A DNA stretch of 60,598 nucleotides from Nocardioides turkmenicus. GTDB taxonomy: Bacteria; Actinomycetota; Actinomycetes; Propionibacteriales; Nocardioidaceae. The notes beneath the pieces are model-generated. The model was not told the origin of the DNA. It worked only from the letters and a program-made list of their open reading frames with translations, and did no database searches. Shown piece after piece: positions 17,433-24,976 of the stretch. A program made the translations under genes and the position numbers. The stretch is from positions 1-60,598 of the forward strand of contig NZ_JAALAA010000026.1 of NCBI RefSeq assembly GCF_011045035.1. The letters run 5' to 3'. The number at the start of each line of letters is the position of its first letter. Within the stretch, counting starts at the first letter, position 1.

Positions 17433-18044
17433 CGAACCGACCGCGTCGATCTCCTCGAACTGCTTGGAAGCGAGCGCGGGAAGGTAGATCTCCTCGTACG
17501 GAGGCCGACCACCGTCGGCAGGGTCGGGGAACACGTCGTGGACCAGGAGCAGGCCGCCGGGCATGACCTTCGGCGCCCAGCCGCGGTAGTCCTGCTGGGC
17601 GGGCTCGACGCCGTGGCCGCCGTCGATGAACAGGAACGAGACCGGCGTGGTCCACCACCGGCTGACGGTCGTCGAGGCGCCGATCACGGCGACCACCTCG
17701 TTCTCGAGGCCGGCCTGCTCGATGGTGCGCCGGAAGGTCGGGAGGGTGTCCAGCCGCCCGGTGGACGGATCGACCAGGGTGGTGTCGTGGTGCTCCCAGC
17801 CCGCCTGGTTCTCCTCGCTGCCGTGGTGGTGGTCGACGGTGAACACCGTGCCGCCGGTCAGCTTCGCCGCGGCGCCGAGGTAGACCGACGACTTCCCGCA
17901 GTAGGTGCCGATCTCGACCGCGGGCCCGTGCGGCAGCCGCTCCACGGCGTACTCGAACAGCGCGATGCCCTCCTCGGGGGGCATGAACCCGGTGGCATCG
18001 AGAGCGTGCTTGAGCAGTTCCGCGGGCATCTCAGGCGTAGACAC
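17409..18044 (-). CDS. Class I SAM-dependent methyltransferase (Methyltransf_24 type)
   Basis: A 211-residue methyltransferase of the Methyltransf_24 kind. The SAM-binding motif is VEIGTYCGKSSVYLG near residue 43, followed by VFTVDHHHGSEENQ near residue 66 and the FLFIDGGHGVEPAQQDY block near residue 136, whose Asp/His residues often bind metal or substrate. A GGLLLVHDVF strand follows. The methyl acceptor is unknown. It is transcribed toward the glycosyltransferase operon and overlaps the end of the toroid protein gene by 24 nt. Its conserved location beside that operon suggests a shared product, but its promoter is separate. Confidence 0.85.
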   Translation of the reverse strand: MSTPEMPAELLKHALDATGFMPPEEGIALFEYAVERLPHGPAVEIGTYCGKSSVYLGAAAKLTGGTVFTVDHHHGSEENQAGWEHHDTTLVDPSTGRLDTLPTFRRTIEQAGLENEVVAVIGASTTVSRWWTTPVSFLFIDGGHGVEPAQQDYRGWAPKVMPGGLLLVHDVFPDPADGGRPPYEEIYLPALASKQFEEIDAVGSLRVLRRP

Positions 18045-18090
18045 CCGGGCACCCTAGCCGAGCCGTCGGGCGTCGGCGACAATCCGGTCC

Positions 18091-18639
18091 ATGACGAACA
18101 CCGAGAAGTCCGCGACCGCACCGGCCGGGCACTCGGTGCTCGTCGTCCCGGTGCCCGAGCTTGAGACGTACGTCCTGGAGCGGACGCGGCACTACGACGA
18201 CTCGTTCGTCTCCTCGGACCCGGCATTCGTCCACGCGCACATCACCCTGCTCACACCGTTCCTCAGCTCACCCGAACCCGCCGATCTGGAGCGGGTCGAG
18301 AAGATCGCGACCGCGGCCGCGGCGTTCGACTTCGTGCTCGAGGACGTACGCGTCTTCGACGGTGGCACGATCTATCTCCGTCCCGAGCCGGCGGAGCCGT
18401 TCGCGGCGTTGACCGCCGAGCTGAGCGCGGCGTTCCCGCAGTGCCCTCCCTATGCGGGGCTCTTCGAGCCGCTGCCACACCTGACCGTCGACCACGTCGC
18501 CGGGGGAGCGGACCTCGGCTCGACGCGTTCGTCCCTGGCGCGGTTCCTCCCCGCGCGGTGCCGTGCGGACCGGATCAGCCTGCAGTGGTACGCCAACCAC
18601 GGCTGCCGGGTGATCGCGGAGTGGCCGCTGGGCGGGTGA
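18091..18639 (+). CDS. 2'-5' RNA ligase family / 2H phosphoesterase
   Basis: A 182-residue 2H phosphoesterase-like protein. The two catalytic H-x-T/S motifs are HITLL near residue 50 and HLTVD near residue 130, separated by about 80 residues, the normal arrangement of LigT/CPDase-type enzymes. These hydrolyse or ligate 2',3'-cyclic or 2'-5' phosphodiester bonds in RNA or nucleotides; the physiological target in actinobacteria is generally unknown. It is a single gene, divergent from the methyltransferase at 18044 with a 46-nt gap and convergent with the J-domain gene. Confidence 0.85.
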   Translation: MTNTEKSATAPAGHSVLVVPVPELETYVLERTRHYDDSFVSSDPAFVHAHITLLTPFLSSPEPADLERVEKIATAAAAFDFVLEDVRVFDGGTIYLRPEPAEPFAALTAELSAAFPQCPPYAGLFEPLPHLTVDHVAGGADLGSTRSSLARFLPARCRADRISLQWYANHGCRVIAEWPLGG

Positions 18640-18647
18640 GCCCCGCG

Positions 18648-19511
18648 TCAGGGCGCGGGTGCGGACATCGCCTGCATCACGTAGCCGATGACGACCAGCA
18701 TCGTGAGGGTGCTGATGGCGATGCCGGCGACCGCGGCCCAACGACCGCGGCGCTTGTCGTCGGCGGTGCGGGCCAGGCCGATGATGCCGAGGATGAAGCC
18801 GAGCGGGCCGCACAGGAGCACGCTCGCGATCAGGGAGGCGACCGAGACGCCGTCGAGCGGCACCGCGTAGAGCGACCAGGCGCTTGTCGGCTTCTTGGGC
18901 GCGGCGGCCGCGGGAGGTGGCGTCACCGGCTGCGGGTTCGCTGGCGGTGGAGTCGCGGGCCGGGGACTCGCGGCCTGCGGGTTCTCGGCTGGCTGGACGG
19001 TGGGCTGCGGTCGAGGAGGCTTCGGCGCCGCAGGCCGTAGCCGGGCGGACAGGGCAGGGTTGGCCGCCCGAGCCTGTCGGGTGGCCTGACGCAGGCGGCT
19101 GGCCGAAGGGCGCACCCGAGCGGGCGGCGGTGGCACCGGTCCCGGGGAGCTGCTACCCGCGGGCGGAGCGGTCCAGGGAGCTCGGGAGCCCCACTCGGCC
19201 CGCCAGCGCCGGTCGCGGCTGAGTGGCGGAGAACCGGGAGCCGTGTCCGGCTTGGCGTCCTTCGGCTCGGCCGGAGCGGCCGTTCGCCGGCGACGGGCGA
19301 GCTCCTCGTCGAGGGTTGCGCGGGCCACCGGGTCGAGCAGCACGTCGCGCGCCCGGTTGATGCGCATCATCAGCTCGCCGTCGGCGGCACGGCCGCCGCG
19401 GTCGGGGTGGAACTGCTTCGCGAGCTCACGGTGGCGTGCGCGCACGGCCGCGTCGTCCGCATCCGGTCCGATCTGGAGCACGGAATAGGCGTCGATGAAC
19501 TTCCCGCTCAC
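18648..19511 (-). CDS. J-domain protein with proline-rich linker and DUF4190-like membrane anchor
   Basis: A 287-residue protein. Residues 8-70 form a J domain with the HPD tripeptide (FHPDRGG), the motif that stimulates DnaK ATPase. A long Pro/Ala-rich linker of low complexity (about residues 75-215) follows. The last 70 residues contain two hydrophobic helices with the DUF4190-like GPLGFILGIIGLARTADDKRRGRWAA pattern, split by the KRRGR loop. The likely topology places the J domain in the cytoplasm tethered to the membrane, recruiting DnaK there. Client proteins are unknown. Confidence 0.85.
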   Translation of the reverse strand: MSGKFIDAYSVLQIGPDADDAAVRARHRELAKQFHPDRGGRAADGELMMRINRARDVLLDPVARATLDEELARRRRTAAPAEPKDAKPDTAPGSPPLSRDRRWRAEWGSRAPWTAPPAGSSSPGPVPPPPARVRPSASRLRQATRQARAANPALSARLRPAAPKPPRPQPTVQPAENPQAASPRPATPPPANPQPVTPPPAAAAPKKPTSAWSLYAVPLDGVSVASLIASVLLCGPLGFILGIIGLARTADDKRRGRWAAVAGIAISTLTMLVVIGYVMQAMSAPAP

Positions 19512-19651
19512 TCAACGCCCCCCCACGCACAGTCCTTCGGTTGTCGGCCTCGACCTGGGCTCTCATCCACTCCCGGTGCTCAAGAAATCCAAGAGCAGTG
19601 AAATCCTAGAGCAGTCGTGGCGAGATGCTGGTTTCGCCACGGGAAATTGAC

Positions 19652-19679
19652 CGAGGGCCGCCCGGCGGGGCGGCCCTCG
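19652..19679 (-). terminator. Probable terminator of tRNA-Gly
   Basis: An 11-bp perfect GC stem (CGAGGGCCGCC pairing with GGCGGCCCTCG) around a 6-nt loop lies 3 nt beyond the encoded CCA end of the tRNA, in its direction of transcription. The downstream side on the minus strand reads GTCAATTTCC, so the T tract is short. The hairpin strength and position support termination. Confidence 0.75.
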
Positions 19680-19682
19680 ATG

Positions 19683-19758
19683 TGGAGCGGACGACGAGGC
19701 TCGAACTCGCGACCTCAACCTTGGCAAGGTTGCGCTCTACCAACTGAGCTACGTCCGC
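19683..19758 (-). tRNA. tRNA-Gly (anticodon GCC)
   Basis: The minus strand folds as a complete cloverleaf. The acceptor stem GCGGACG pairs with CGTCCGC, the D arm contains TAGCTCAGTTGGTAGAGC, the anticodon stem CAACC/GGTTG closes the loop TTGCCAA with anticodon GCC, and the T arm contains GTTCGAGCC. Discriminator T at 19686 is followed by an encoded CCA at 19683-19685. It reads GGC and GGT glycine codons. A GC hairpin follows immediately. Confidence 0.97.
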
Positions 19759-19815
19759 TTGCGAGAAGAACAGTAGCGGATGTGGTCGGCCGAGCTCCAA
19801 CTGGGGTCCCGCGTG

Positions 19816-20910
19816 TCATGAACCCGCGTCGGGGGCATCCGTTGACGGCGTACGTCGCTCCAGCTGTTCCAGCAGCTGAGCGACCTGGGCCTGGTGTGCG
19901 GCCCGCAGGTCGTCGAGCCGCTGGGCCGCATGGGCGCGCTCGCGGTCGAGCTCGGCGCGGGTGGCGTCGCGGTCCGCCTTGGCCGCCGCCTCGCTGCCTC
20001 GCAGGTCGGCGAGCTGGTCCCGGAGTGTGTCGATCTGCTCGCGGGCGGTGTCGCGCTGCGTACGCAGGCTCGAGGTCGTCGCCTCCGCGCTGGCCGCCGC
20101 CTTCTCGGCTGCCTTCTTCTCCGCGATCAGCTGCTCCTGCAGGCGCGCCATCGCCTTCTCGGCATGATCGGCGCGGGCGGCCTCGCTCCGGCGGCGCTGC
20201 ACGGCCGAGGCGTGCTCCGCCTGTGCCTTCTCGAGCTTCTCGGCGAGGGACGTGCGCTCGGACGCCATCTCGTCGAGTCGTTTCTCCAACGACGCGATCG
20301 TCGAGGCGGCGGTCTGAGCCGCGGTCGCGGCGGAGGCTTCGGCCGTCTCCAGCGCCGCCTGTGCGGCCTGGCGGGACTCCTCGGCTGCCGCGGTGGCCGC
20401 CAGGGCCTCTCGCAGGATCTCGGCGGAGCGCTCGGCCTCCTCCGACGCCTCCGCGGCGGCCGCATCCGCCTCGTCCCGCTCCGCCTCGGCAACGCGCCGG
20501 GCATGCTCGGCCCGCACTGCGCGAGCGGTTGCTGCCGCGATCTGCTCCTGCGCCTCGCTCTGCACAGTGGCGATCTGCGCCTCGGCCGCGGTCGGGTCGC
20601 CGAGCGTACGTAGTTCCTCCAGCGCCTTCGGGAGCTGGTCGAGGAACCGGTCGGCGAGCTGGGTCAGCTGCGTGGTGATCTCCGCGGCCCGTTGCTGTGC
20701 GGCCTGCACCGGGCGGGCGGTCTCCTCGGGCGGCCGGGACTCCGCGAGTCGTTGCAGACGCTTCCGCTCGCGCCAGGCGGCGGCGCGGTTGTGGGCGGGA
20801 TCCTCGCAGTACTCCGGCGGCCGGCCGCTCCCGCTCTCCGATGCCGCCGCCGGAAGGGGACAACCGGGGAAACGGCAGAGCTTCTCGTCGACCACAATCG
20901 TTTCGGTCAT
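19816..20910 (-). CDS. Zinc-finger plus long coiled-coil protein, divergent from recombinase
   Basis: 364 residues. The N-terminus has a likely metal-binding motif, CRFPGC then PPEYCEDPAHNRAAAWRERKR (Cys-x4-Cys...Cys-x4-His), of a sort seen in small DNA-binding fingers. From about residue 70 to 350 it is an almost unbroken Ala/Glu/Arg-rich coiled coil. The architecture resembles KfrA-like or SMC-like DNA-binding organisers, but no family was identified. It is divergent from the tyrosine recombinase with about 100 nt between starts, a region that carries a direct repeat and a 34-bp inverted repeat. A DNA-bound accessory or regulatory factor for the recombinase is a reasonable guess. High Ala content of the coiled coil makes homology calls unreliable. 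Confidence 0.6.
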   Translation of the reverse strand: MTETIVVDEKLCRFPGCPLPAAASESGSGRPPEYCEDPAHNRAAAWRERKRLQRLAESRPPEETARPVQAAQQRAAEITTQLTQLADRFLDQLPKALEELRTLGDPTAAEAQIATVQSEAQEQIAAATARAVRAEHARRVAEAERDEADAAAAEASEEAERSAEILREALAATAAAEESRQAAQAALETAEASAATAAQTAASTIASLEKRLDEMASERTSLAEKLEKAQAEHASAVQRRRSEAARADHAEKAMARLQEQLIAEKKAAEKAAASAEATTSSLRTQRDTAREQIDTLRDQLADLRGSEAAAKADRDATRAELDRERAHAAQRLDDLRAAHQAQVAQLLEQLERRTPSTDAPDAGS

Positions 20911-20922
20911 TCCGTCATCCTA

Positions 20923-20943
20923 ACGTGACGAAAGACGTAACGA
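20923..20943. repeat. Tandem 9-bp direct repeat in divergent promoter region
   Basis: ACGTGACGA (20923-20931) and ACGTAACGA (20935-20943) differ at one base and are 12 bp apart, close to one helical turn. They lie 13 nt upstream of the coiled-coil gene on its promoter side, so they may be an operator or accessory-factor site. Confidence 0.45.
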
Positions 20944-20976
20944 ATACTAAATGGGCCAAGAATGAGATCCGATGAG

Positions 20977-21010
20977 GGCACACAACATAACCGGCATTAT
21001 GATGTGTGCC
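20977..21010. repeat. 34-bp inverted repeat, dif/lox-like candidate recombination site
   Basis: Arms GGCACACAACATAA (20977-20990) and TTATGATGTGTGCC (20997-21010) are inverted copies matching at 13 of 14 positions, around the 6-bp centre CCGGCA. The inner parts CATAA-N6-TTATG are the same as in the Xer dif sites, where two 11-bp arms flank 6 bp. It directly abuts the GTG start of a tyrosine recombinase. It could instead be an operator for autoregulation; both roles may coexist. Confidence 0.6.
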
Positions 21011-21973
21011 GTGAGCGCGATCGACCACCGCCCCGAGACCCCCGCCACCGACGTCGCGGTGACGGAATCCGTCAGAGAGCTGTTCCTCGGAGACCTGACG
21101 GACCTACCCCACGAGAAGAGGGCCGAAGCGCTCGCCCGACGGTTCCTGCTCTCGTACGCCGGGCACACCCGCGCCGCGTACACCCGCGACCTCGCCGACT
21201 GGTTCGGCTGGTGCGCAGCCCTGGAGATCGACCCGCTGTCCGCGAACCGGGCGATGGTGGACGGGTACGCCCGCCACCTGGAGACGCGACGGAGCCCGGC
21301 GACGATCGCCCGTCGCCTCTCCGCGATCGCCGGCTTCTACCGCTACGGCGTGGCCGAGGGCGTCCTGAGCGCCTCGCCGGCCGAGCACATCAAGCGTCCC
21401 AAGACCAGCAACGACTCCCAGACGCTGGGCATGGACAGGGGAGAGGCACGAGCCTTCCTCGCCGCCGCCCGCGACCACTCCAGCCGTGCCGCGGCACTGG
21501 TGACGCTCCTGCTCCACGACGGACTGCGCATCTCCGAGGCCCTGGGAGCCGACGTGACCGACCTCAGCCACTCGCGCGGCCACCGCATCCTCACGATCAC
21601 CCGCAAGGGCGGCGCCCGGCGCGACGTCGTGCTCAACCCGGCGACCTCACAAGCCCTCGACGCCTACCTCGACGCCCGCACCGACGGCCCGGTCTTCGTC
21701 ACCAGCACCGGCAACCGCTGGCACCGCTCGGAGGCCTTCCGCCTCATCCGCCGGCTCGGCGCCTCAGCGGGCATCGAGCACGGCGACAAGCTCTCGCCGC
21801 ACAGCCTGCGTCACACCTTCGTCACCCTGGCCCGCGAGGCCGGCGTACCTCTGGAAGACGTCCAGGACGCCGCCGGCCACGCGGACCCACGCACCACCCG
21901 ACGCTACGACCGCGGCCGCCACAACCTCGATCGCCACCCCGCCTATGCCTTGGGTGCGTTCCTCGCCGAGTGA
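21011..21973 (+). CDS. Tyrosine-type recombinase/integrase (Xer-like)
   Basis: About 320 residues with the two domains of Xer/phage integrases. The N-terminal SAM-like core-binding domain runs from YAGHTRAAYTRDLADWF to about residue 125. The catalytic domain has the full set of active residues: Arg in HDGLRISEA, Lys in TRKGGARRD, His-x2-Arg in HSLRHTFVTLA, His in AAGHADPRTT and Tyr in RRYDRGR. It should cut and rejoin DNA at short inverted-repeat sites. In-frame ATGs at 20972, 20999 and 21002 are possible starts, but they would place the inverted repeat inside the gene, so the GTG at 21011 is preferred. No excisionase or phage genes adjoin it. Chromosomal dimer resolution, plasmid-type resolution or a small mobile unit are all possible. 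Confidence 0.85.
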   Translation: MSAIDHRPETPATDVAVTESVRELFLGDLTDLPHEKRAEALARRFLLSYAGHTRAAYTRDLADWFGWCAALEIDPLSANRAMVDGYARHLETRRSPATIARRLSAIAGFYRYGVAEGVLSASPAEHIKRPKTSNDSQTLGMDRGEARAFLAAARDHSSRAAALVTLLLHDGLRISEALGADVTDLSHSRGHRILTITRKGGARRDVVLNPATSQALDAYLDARTDGPVFVTSTGNRWHRSEAFRLIRRLGASAGIEHGDKLSPHSLRHTFVTLAREAGVPLEDVQDAAGHADPRTTRRYDRGRHNLDRHPAYALGAFLAE

Positions 21974-22023
21974 GAGCGAAGACCGGCCCGCAGCGTACTG
22001 ACTCAACCTCTCCCCAACCACAC

Positions 22024-22046
22024 CTCGGCGACGGTAGCCTGCCGAG
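22024..22046. promoter_or_regulatory. Short inverted repeat upstream of GMC oxidoreductase
   Basis: CTCGGC and GCCGAG form a perfect 6-bp inverted repeat with an 11-nt centre, between the recombinase stop and the GMC start at 22077. It may be a weak operator or a terminator-like stem without a T tract. Nothing else notable is seen in the 103-nt gap except the AAGGAG ribosome site. Confidence 0.3.
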
Positions 22047-22076
22047 AGCCGTCATCGTTGACGAAGGAGATCCGGT

Positions 22077-23660
22077 ATGAGCCAGGAACCGACCAGCGAC
22101 TACGTGGTGGTGGGGGCCGGATCGTCGGGCGCCGTGCTCGCGGCGAGACTCAGCGAGGACCCAGGGGTCCAGGTGACGCTGCTCGAGGCCGGGCCGCGTG
22201 ACAAGGGCATGAACATCCACATCCCGGCGGCGTTCTCGAAGCTGTTCCAGACCGAGCACGACTGGGACTACTCCACCGAGCCGCAGCCGGAGCTCGGCGG
22301 ACGCCGGATCTACTGGCCGCGCGGCCGCATGCTCGGCGGCTGCTCCTCGATGAACGCGATGATGTGGGTCAAGGGCCTCCAGGCCGACTACGAGGAGTGG
22401 GGCGCCGCGGCCGGACCCGAGTGGGGCTGGGACGCCGTGAAGAAGGCGTACGCGAAGCTCGAGGATGTCGAGGACGCCACCGCCCTGGACGGCACCGGTG
22501 GTCCGGTGCGGGTCGAGCGGCAGCGAAGCCCGCGGCCCTACACCGAGTCCTTCCTCCAGGCCGCCGAGCAGGCCGGCTTCACCCGCGGGAGGGCCAACGG
22601 CCCCAACCCGGAGGCGTACGTCGAGACCATGGTCACCCAGCGCCGCGGCGCCCGATGGAGCACTGCCGCGGCCTACCTCAAGCCCGCTGCCAAGCGCGCC
22701 AACCTGAACGTGGTCACCGGCGCCCAGGTCTCCCGGGTGACCTTCGACGGACGCCGCGCCACCGGTGTCGAAGCCGTCATCGACGGCCAGCGGACGACCG
22801 TCACCGCGCGGCGCGAGGTGATCCTCTCCGGCGGCGCGGTCAACACCCCACAGCTGCTGATGCTCTCCGGGATCGGGCCGGCCGCCCACCTGACGGACCT
22901 CGGCATCGAGATCGTCCACGACGCCAAGGAGGTGGGGGAGAACCTCACCGACCACCTCGTCGCCGGCCTCGGCTGGGAGGTCGAGCAGGGCTCGCTCGCG
23001 ACCGCGGAGTCGCTGCGCCACCTGGCCAACTACCTGCTGCGCCGACGCGGGATGCTCACCTCCAACGTCGGCGAGGCCTACGGCTTCCTCCGCTCGCGCC
23101 CCGACCTGGAGGCGCCCGACATCGAGATGATCTTCGCGCCGGTCGGCTTCTTCGACGAGGGTCTGGTGCCGCACGTGGGCGAAGCGGTCGTCGCCGGTCC
23201 GATCCTGGTCGACCCGGCCAGCCGTGGCCGGATCACGCTCGCCGCCACGGACCCGGCCGCCAAGCCGATCATCGACCCGCGCTACCTCTCCGACCCGGAA
23301 GGCAACGACCGGGCCGCGATGGTCGAGGGCGTCCGGGTCGCCCTGGACATCGCCTCGCAGCCCGCGCTCAAGCCGATCCTAGGCGACCTCCTGCGTCCCG
23401 ATCTTCCGTCGGACGCGACCGCGGAGGAGGTTGCCGAAGCGCTCCTGGCGCGTCACGCGCACACCCTCTACCACCCGACCGGCACCTGCCGGATGGGCAC
23501 GGACGAGGCGAGCGTGGTGGACCCGAGCCTGCGCGTACGTGGCGTCGAAGGCCTTCGCGTCGCCGACGCCTCGGTCATGCCCAGGATCGTCCGCGGCCAC
23601 ACCAACGCGCCCGCCATCATGATCGGCGAGCGGGCCGCCGACCTCATCAAGGGCGCCTGA
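22077..23660 (+). CDS. GMC family FAD-dependent oxidoreductase
   Basis: A 527-residue glucose-methanol-choline oxidoreductase. The FAD-binding VVVGAGSSGAVLAARLSE is at residues 10-27 and the adenine-contacting Glu is in TLLEAG. GMC signature 1 (GRMLGGCSSMNAMMW) is near residue 85, and signature 2 (SGGAVNTPQLLMLSGIG) is near residue 255. The C-terminus has the catalytic His in YHPTGTCRMG and the second His/Asn in RGHTNAPAIMIGERAA. Such enzymes oxidise alcohols (choline, aryl or alkyl alcohols) to aldehydes. The start has a strong GAAGGAG. It is a single gene, convergent with the anti-sigma factor with a 3-nt gap. Confidence 0.93.
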   Translation: MSQEPTSDYVVVGAGSSGAVLAARLSEDPGVQVTLLEAGPRDKGMNIHIPAAFSKLFQTEHDWDYSTEPQPELGGRRIYWPRGRMLGGCSSMNAMMWVKGLQADYEEWGAAAGPEWGWDAVKKAYAKLEDVEDATALDGTGGPVRVERQRSPRPYTESFLQAAEQAGFTRGRANGPNPEAYVETMVTQRRGARWSTAAAYLKPAAKRANLNVVTGAQVSRVTFDGRRATGVEAVIDGQRTTVTARREVILSGGAVNTPQLLMLSGIGPAAHLTDLGIEIVHDAKEVGENLTDHLVAGLGWEVEQGSLATAESLRHLANYLLRRRGMLTSNVGEAYGFLRSRPDLEAPDIEMIFAPVGFFDEGLVPHVGEAVVAGPILVDPASRGRITLAATDPAAKPIIDPRYLSDPEGNDRAAMVEGVRVALDIASQPALKPILGDLLRPDLPSDATAEEVAEALLARHAHTLYHPTGTCRMGTDEASVVDPSLRVRGVEGLRVADASVMPRIVRGHTNAPAIMIGERAADLIKGA

Positions 23661-23663
23661 GAC

Positions 23664-24437
23664 TCAGGTCAAAGACGCCGCGGCGACGGCGGTCTGGTCG
23701 CCGTCGAGGGTGATCTCGACCCGCTCCACCTCGGATATCGGCACCGCCGAGGAGGCGTCCAGCCCGAGCGTCTCCCCACCTGACCACGTCCAGGACCCGG
23801 CGACCGTGCGGGATCCGTCGCGACCGACCAGCACCAGGTCGTACGTCACCGGCGCCCCCTGATAGTCGGAGGACGTCGGCGGGGTCTTCCCGGGCGCGGG
23901 CGGGTAGTGGCAGCTCCAGGTGAGCTTGGTGCCCCACGACGTCGGGGTGACGACGAGCTGGGCCCACATGTCGACGCTGCCCACGGGGCGCAGGTCGACG
24001 GTGCGGACGTCGGCACCCTCGGAGACCGTCGGCGTGACCGAGGCAGAGGGCGCCGCGGCTGGCTCGCCGCTACCGTCACGGTCGAGCAGCAGCCCGCCGA
24101 TGGCCGTGCCACCCGCGAGCAGGACGACGGCAGCGGCGACCGCGAACGCCCGGCGACGCAGTCGCGACCTGCGTACGGCTCCGGCGAGGTCGGCGAGCGG
24201 GGGCAGGTGGACCTCGGCAGGGGCGTCGTCGAGAAGCTCCTCGGCCTCCTCGCGGGAGAGCACGCCGAGCAGACCGGGCATCCCCGCGAGTTCGGCGACG
24301 GCGTCGCGGCACACGCCACAGCCGGCCAGATGCCGTTCGAAGGCCCTCCGGTCGCTCGGGCTCAGCGCACCGAGCACGTAGGAGGCGTCCCAGTCGGCGA
24401 ACGCCTCGTGCCCGGAGGCGTCCAGGTGGTCGTTCAT
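23664..24437 (-). CDS. Membrane anti-sigma factor with zf-HC2 (ZAS) domain
   Basis: 257 residues. The cytoplasmic N-terminus has the ZAS motif ERHLAGCGVCRDAV (His-x3-Cys-x2-Cys) near residue 35, which binds the sigma factor and often zinc. A single transmembrane helix (AFAVAAAVVLLAGGTAIGGLLL) is near residue 96. The external C-terminal 130 residues form a Ser/Pro linker and a beta-rich domain. It sequesters its ECF sigma factor until an extracytoplasmic signal releases it. The ATG overlaps the sigma stop codon (ATGA), giving coupled translation. The HCC triad could respond to redox conditions as in RsrA-like proteins; untested. Confidence 0.93.
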   Translation of the reverse strand: MNDHLDASGHEAFADWDASYVLGALSPSDRRAFERHLAGCGVCRDAVAELAGMPGLLGVLSREEAEELLDDAPAEVHLPPLADLAGAVRRSRLRRRAFAVAAAVVLLAGGTAIGGLLLDRDGSGEPAAAPSASVTPTVSEGADVRTVDLRPVGSVDMWAQLVVTPTSWGTKLTWSCHYPPAPGKTPPTSSDYQGAPVTYDLVLVGRDGSRTVAGSWTWSGGETLGLDASSAVPISEVERVEITLDGDQTAVAAASLT

Positions 24438-24937
24438 GAGGTGACCCCCTTCTCTTGCAGGGCGAGACGCAGCGCTCGCAGACCGTAGTGCAACCGAGAC
24501 TTGACCGTGCCGGGCGGGATGTCGAGCTCGTGGGCGAGCTCGGCGACCGACCGGCCGCCGTAGTAGGCCCCGACCACCACCGCCCGGTGATCGGCGGAGA
24601 GGTCGAGCAGCGCATCGGCGACGACCCAGGAGTCGAGCACCGCCTGGGTCTCGTCCGCCCGCGTCGTCTCGGGCGGTGACTCGGCGGCGTACTCCCGCTT
24701 CCGGCGCGCGCTGCGCAGGTCGTCGATGACGAGGTTGCGGGCCGTGGTGAACAGCCAGGCGCGTACGCCGTCGTCGGGCCGCTGCAGCACCTCCGGGTTG
24801 CGCCAGGCGCGCAGCAGCGTCTCCTGCACCACGTCGCGCGCCTCCTCGGCGTCGCCGGTGCGGCGTACGACGTAGCGGTAGAGCGCCTCGGAGTGGGCGT
24901 CGTGCACCGCTACGAGCAGCTCGTCCTCCGCACCCAT
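24434..24937 (-). CDS. ECF RNA polymerase sigma factor
   Basis: A group 4 sigma factor of about 167 residues. Region 2 is seen in ALYRYVVRRTGDAEEARDVVQETLLRAWR and AWLFTTARNLVIDDLRSARR; region 4 in LSADHRAVVVGAYYGGRSVAELAHELDIPPGTVKSRLHYGLRALR, with the helix-turn-helix near the end. The ATG at 24937 is chosen because GGGAGGT lies 5 nt upstream; an in-frame GTG 15 nt earlier is weaker. It is co-directional with YceI upstream (39-nt gap) and overlaps the anti-sigma gene by 4 nt. A TGAACC-N16-CGTAGT promoter 5' of yceI resembles the SigL-type consensus and may be its own target. Confidence 0.95.
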   Translation of the reverse strand: MGAEDELLVAVHDAHSEALYRYVVRRTGDAEEARDVVQETLLRAWRNPEVLQRPDDGVRAWLFTTARNLVIDDLRSARRKREYAAESPPETTRADETQAVLDSWVVADALLDLSADHRAVVVGAYYGGRSVAELAHELDIPPGTVKSRLHYGLRALRLALQEKGVTS

Positions 24938-24976
24938 GTCACCTCCCCGCACCAGCCCAGGATCCCAGAGCCCGGG

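Noticed and set aside
19683..21973. Genomic island integrated at tRNA-Gly by the nearby recombinase
   Set aside because: The recombinase lies on the 5' side of the tRNA, no repeat of the tRNA 3' end was found within the window, and no phage or conjugation genes follow.
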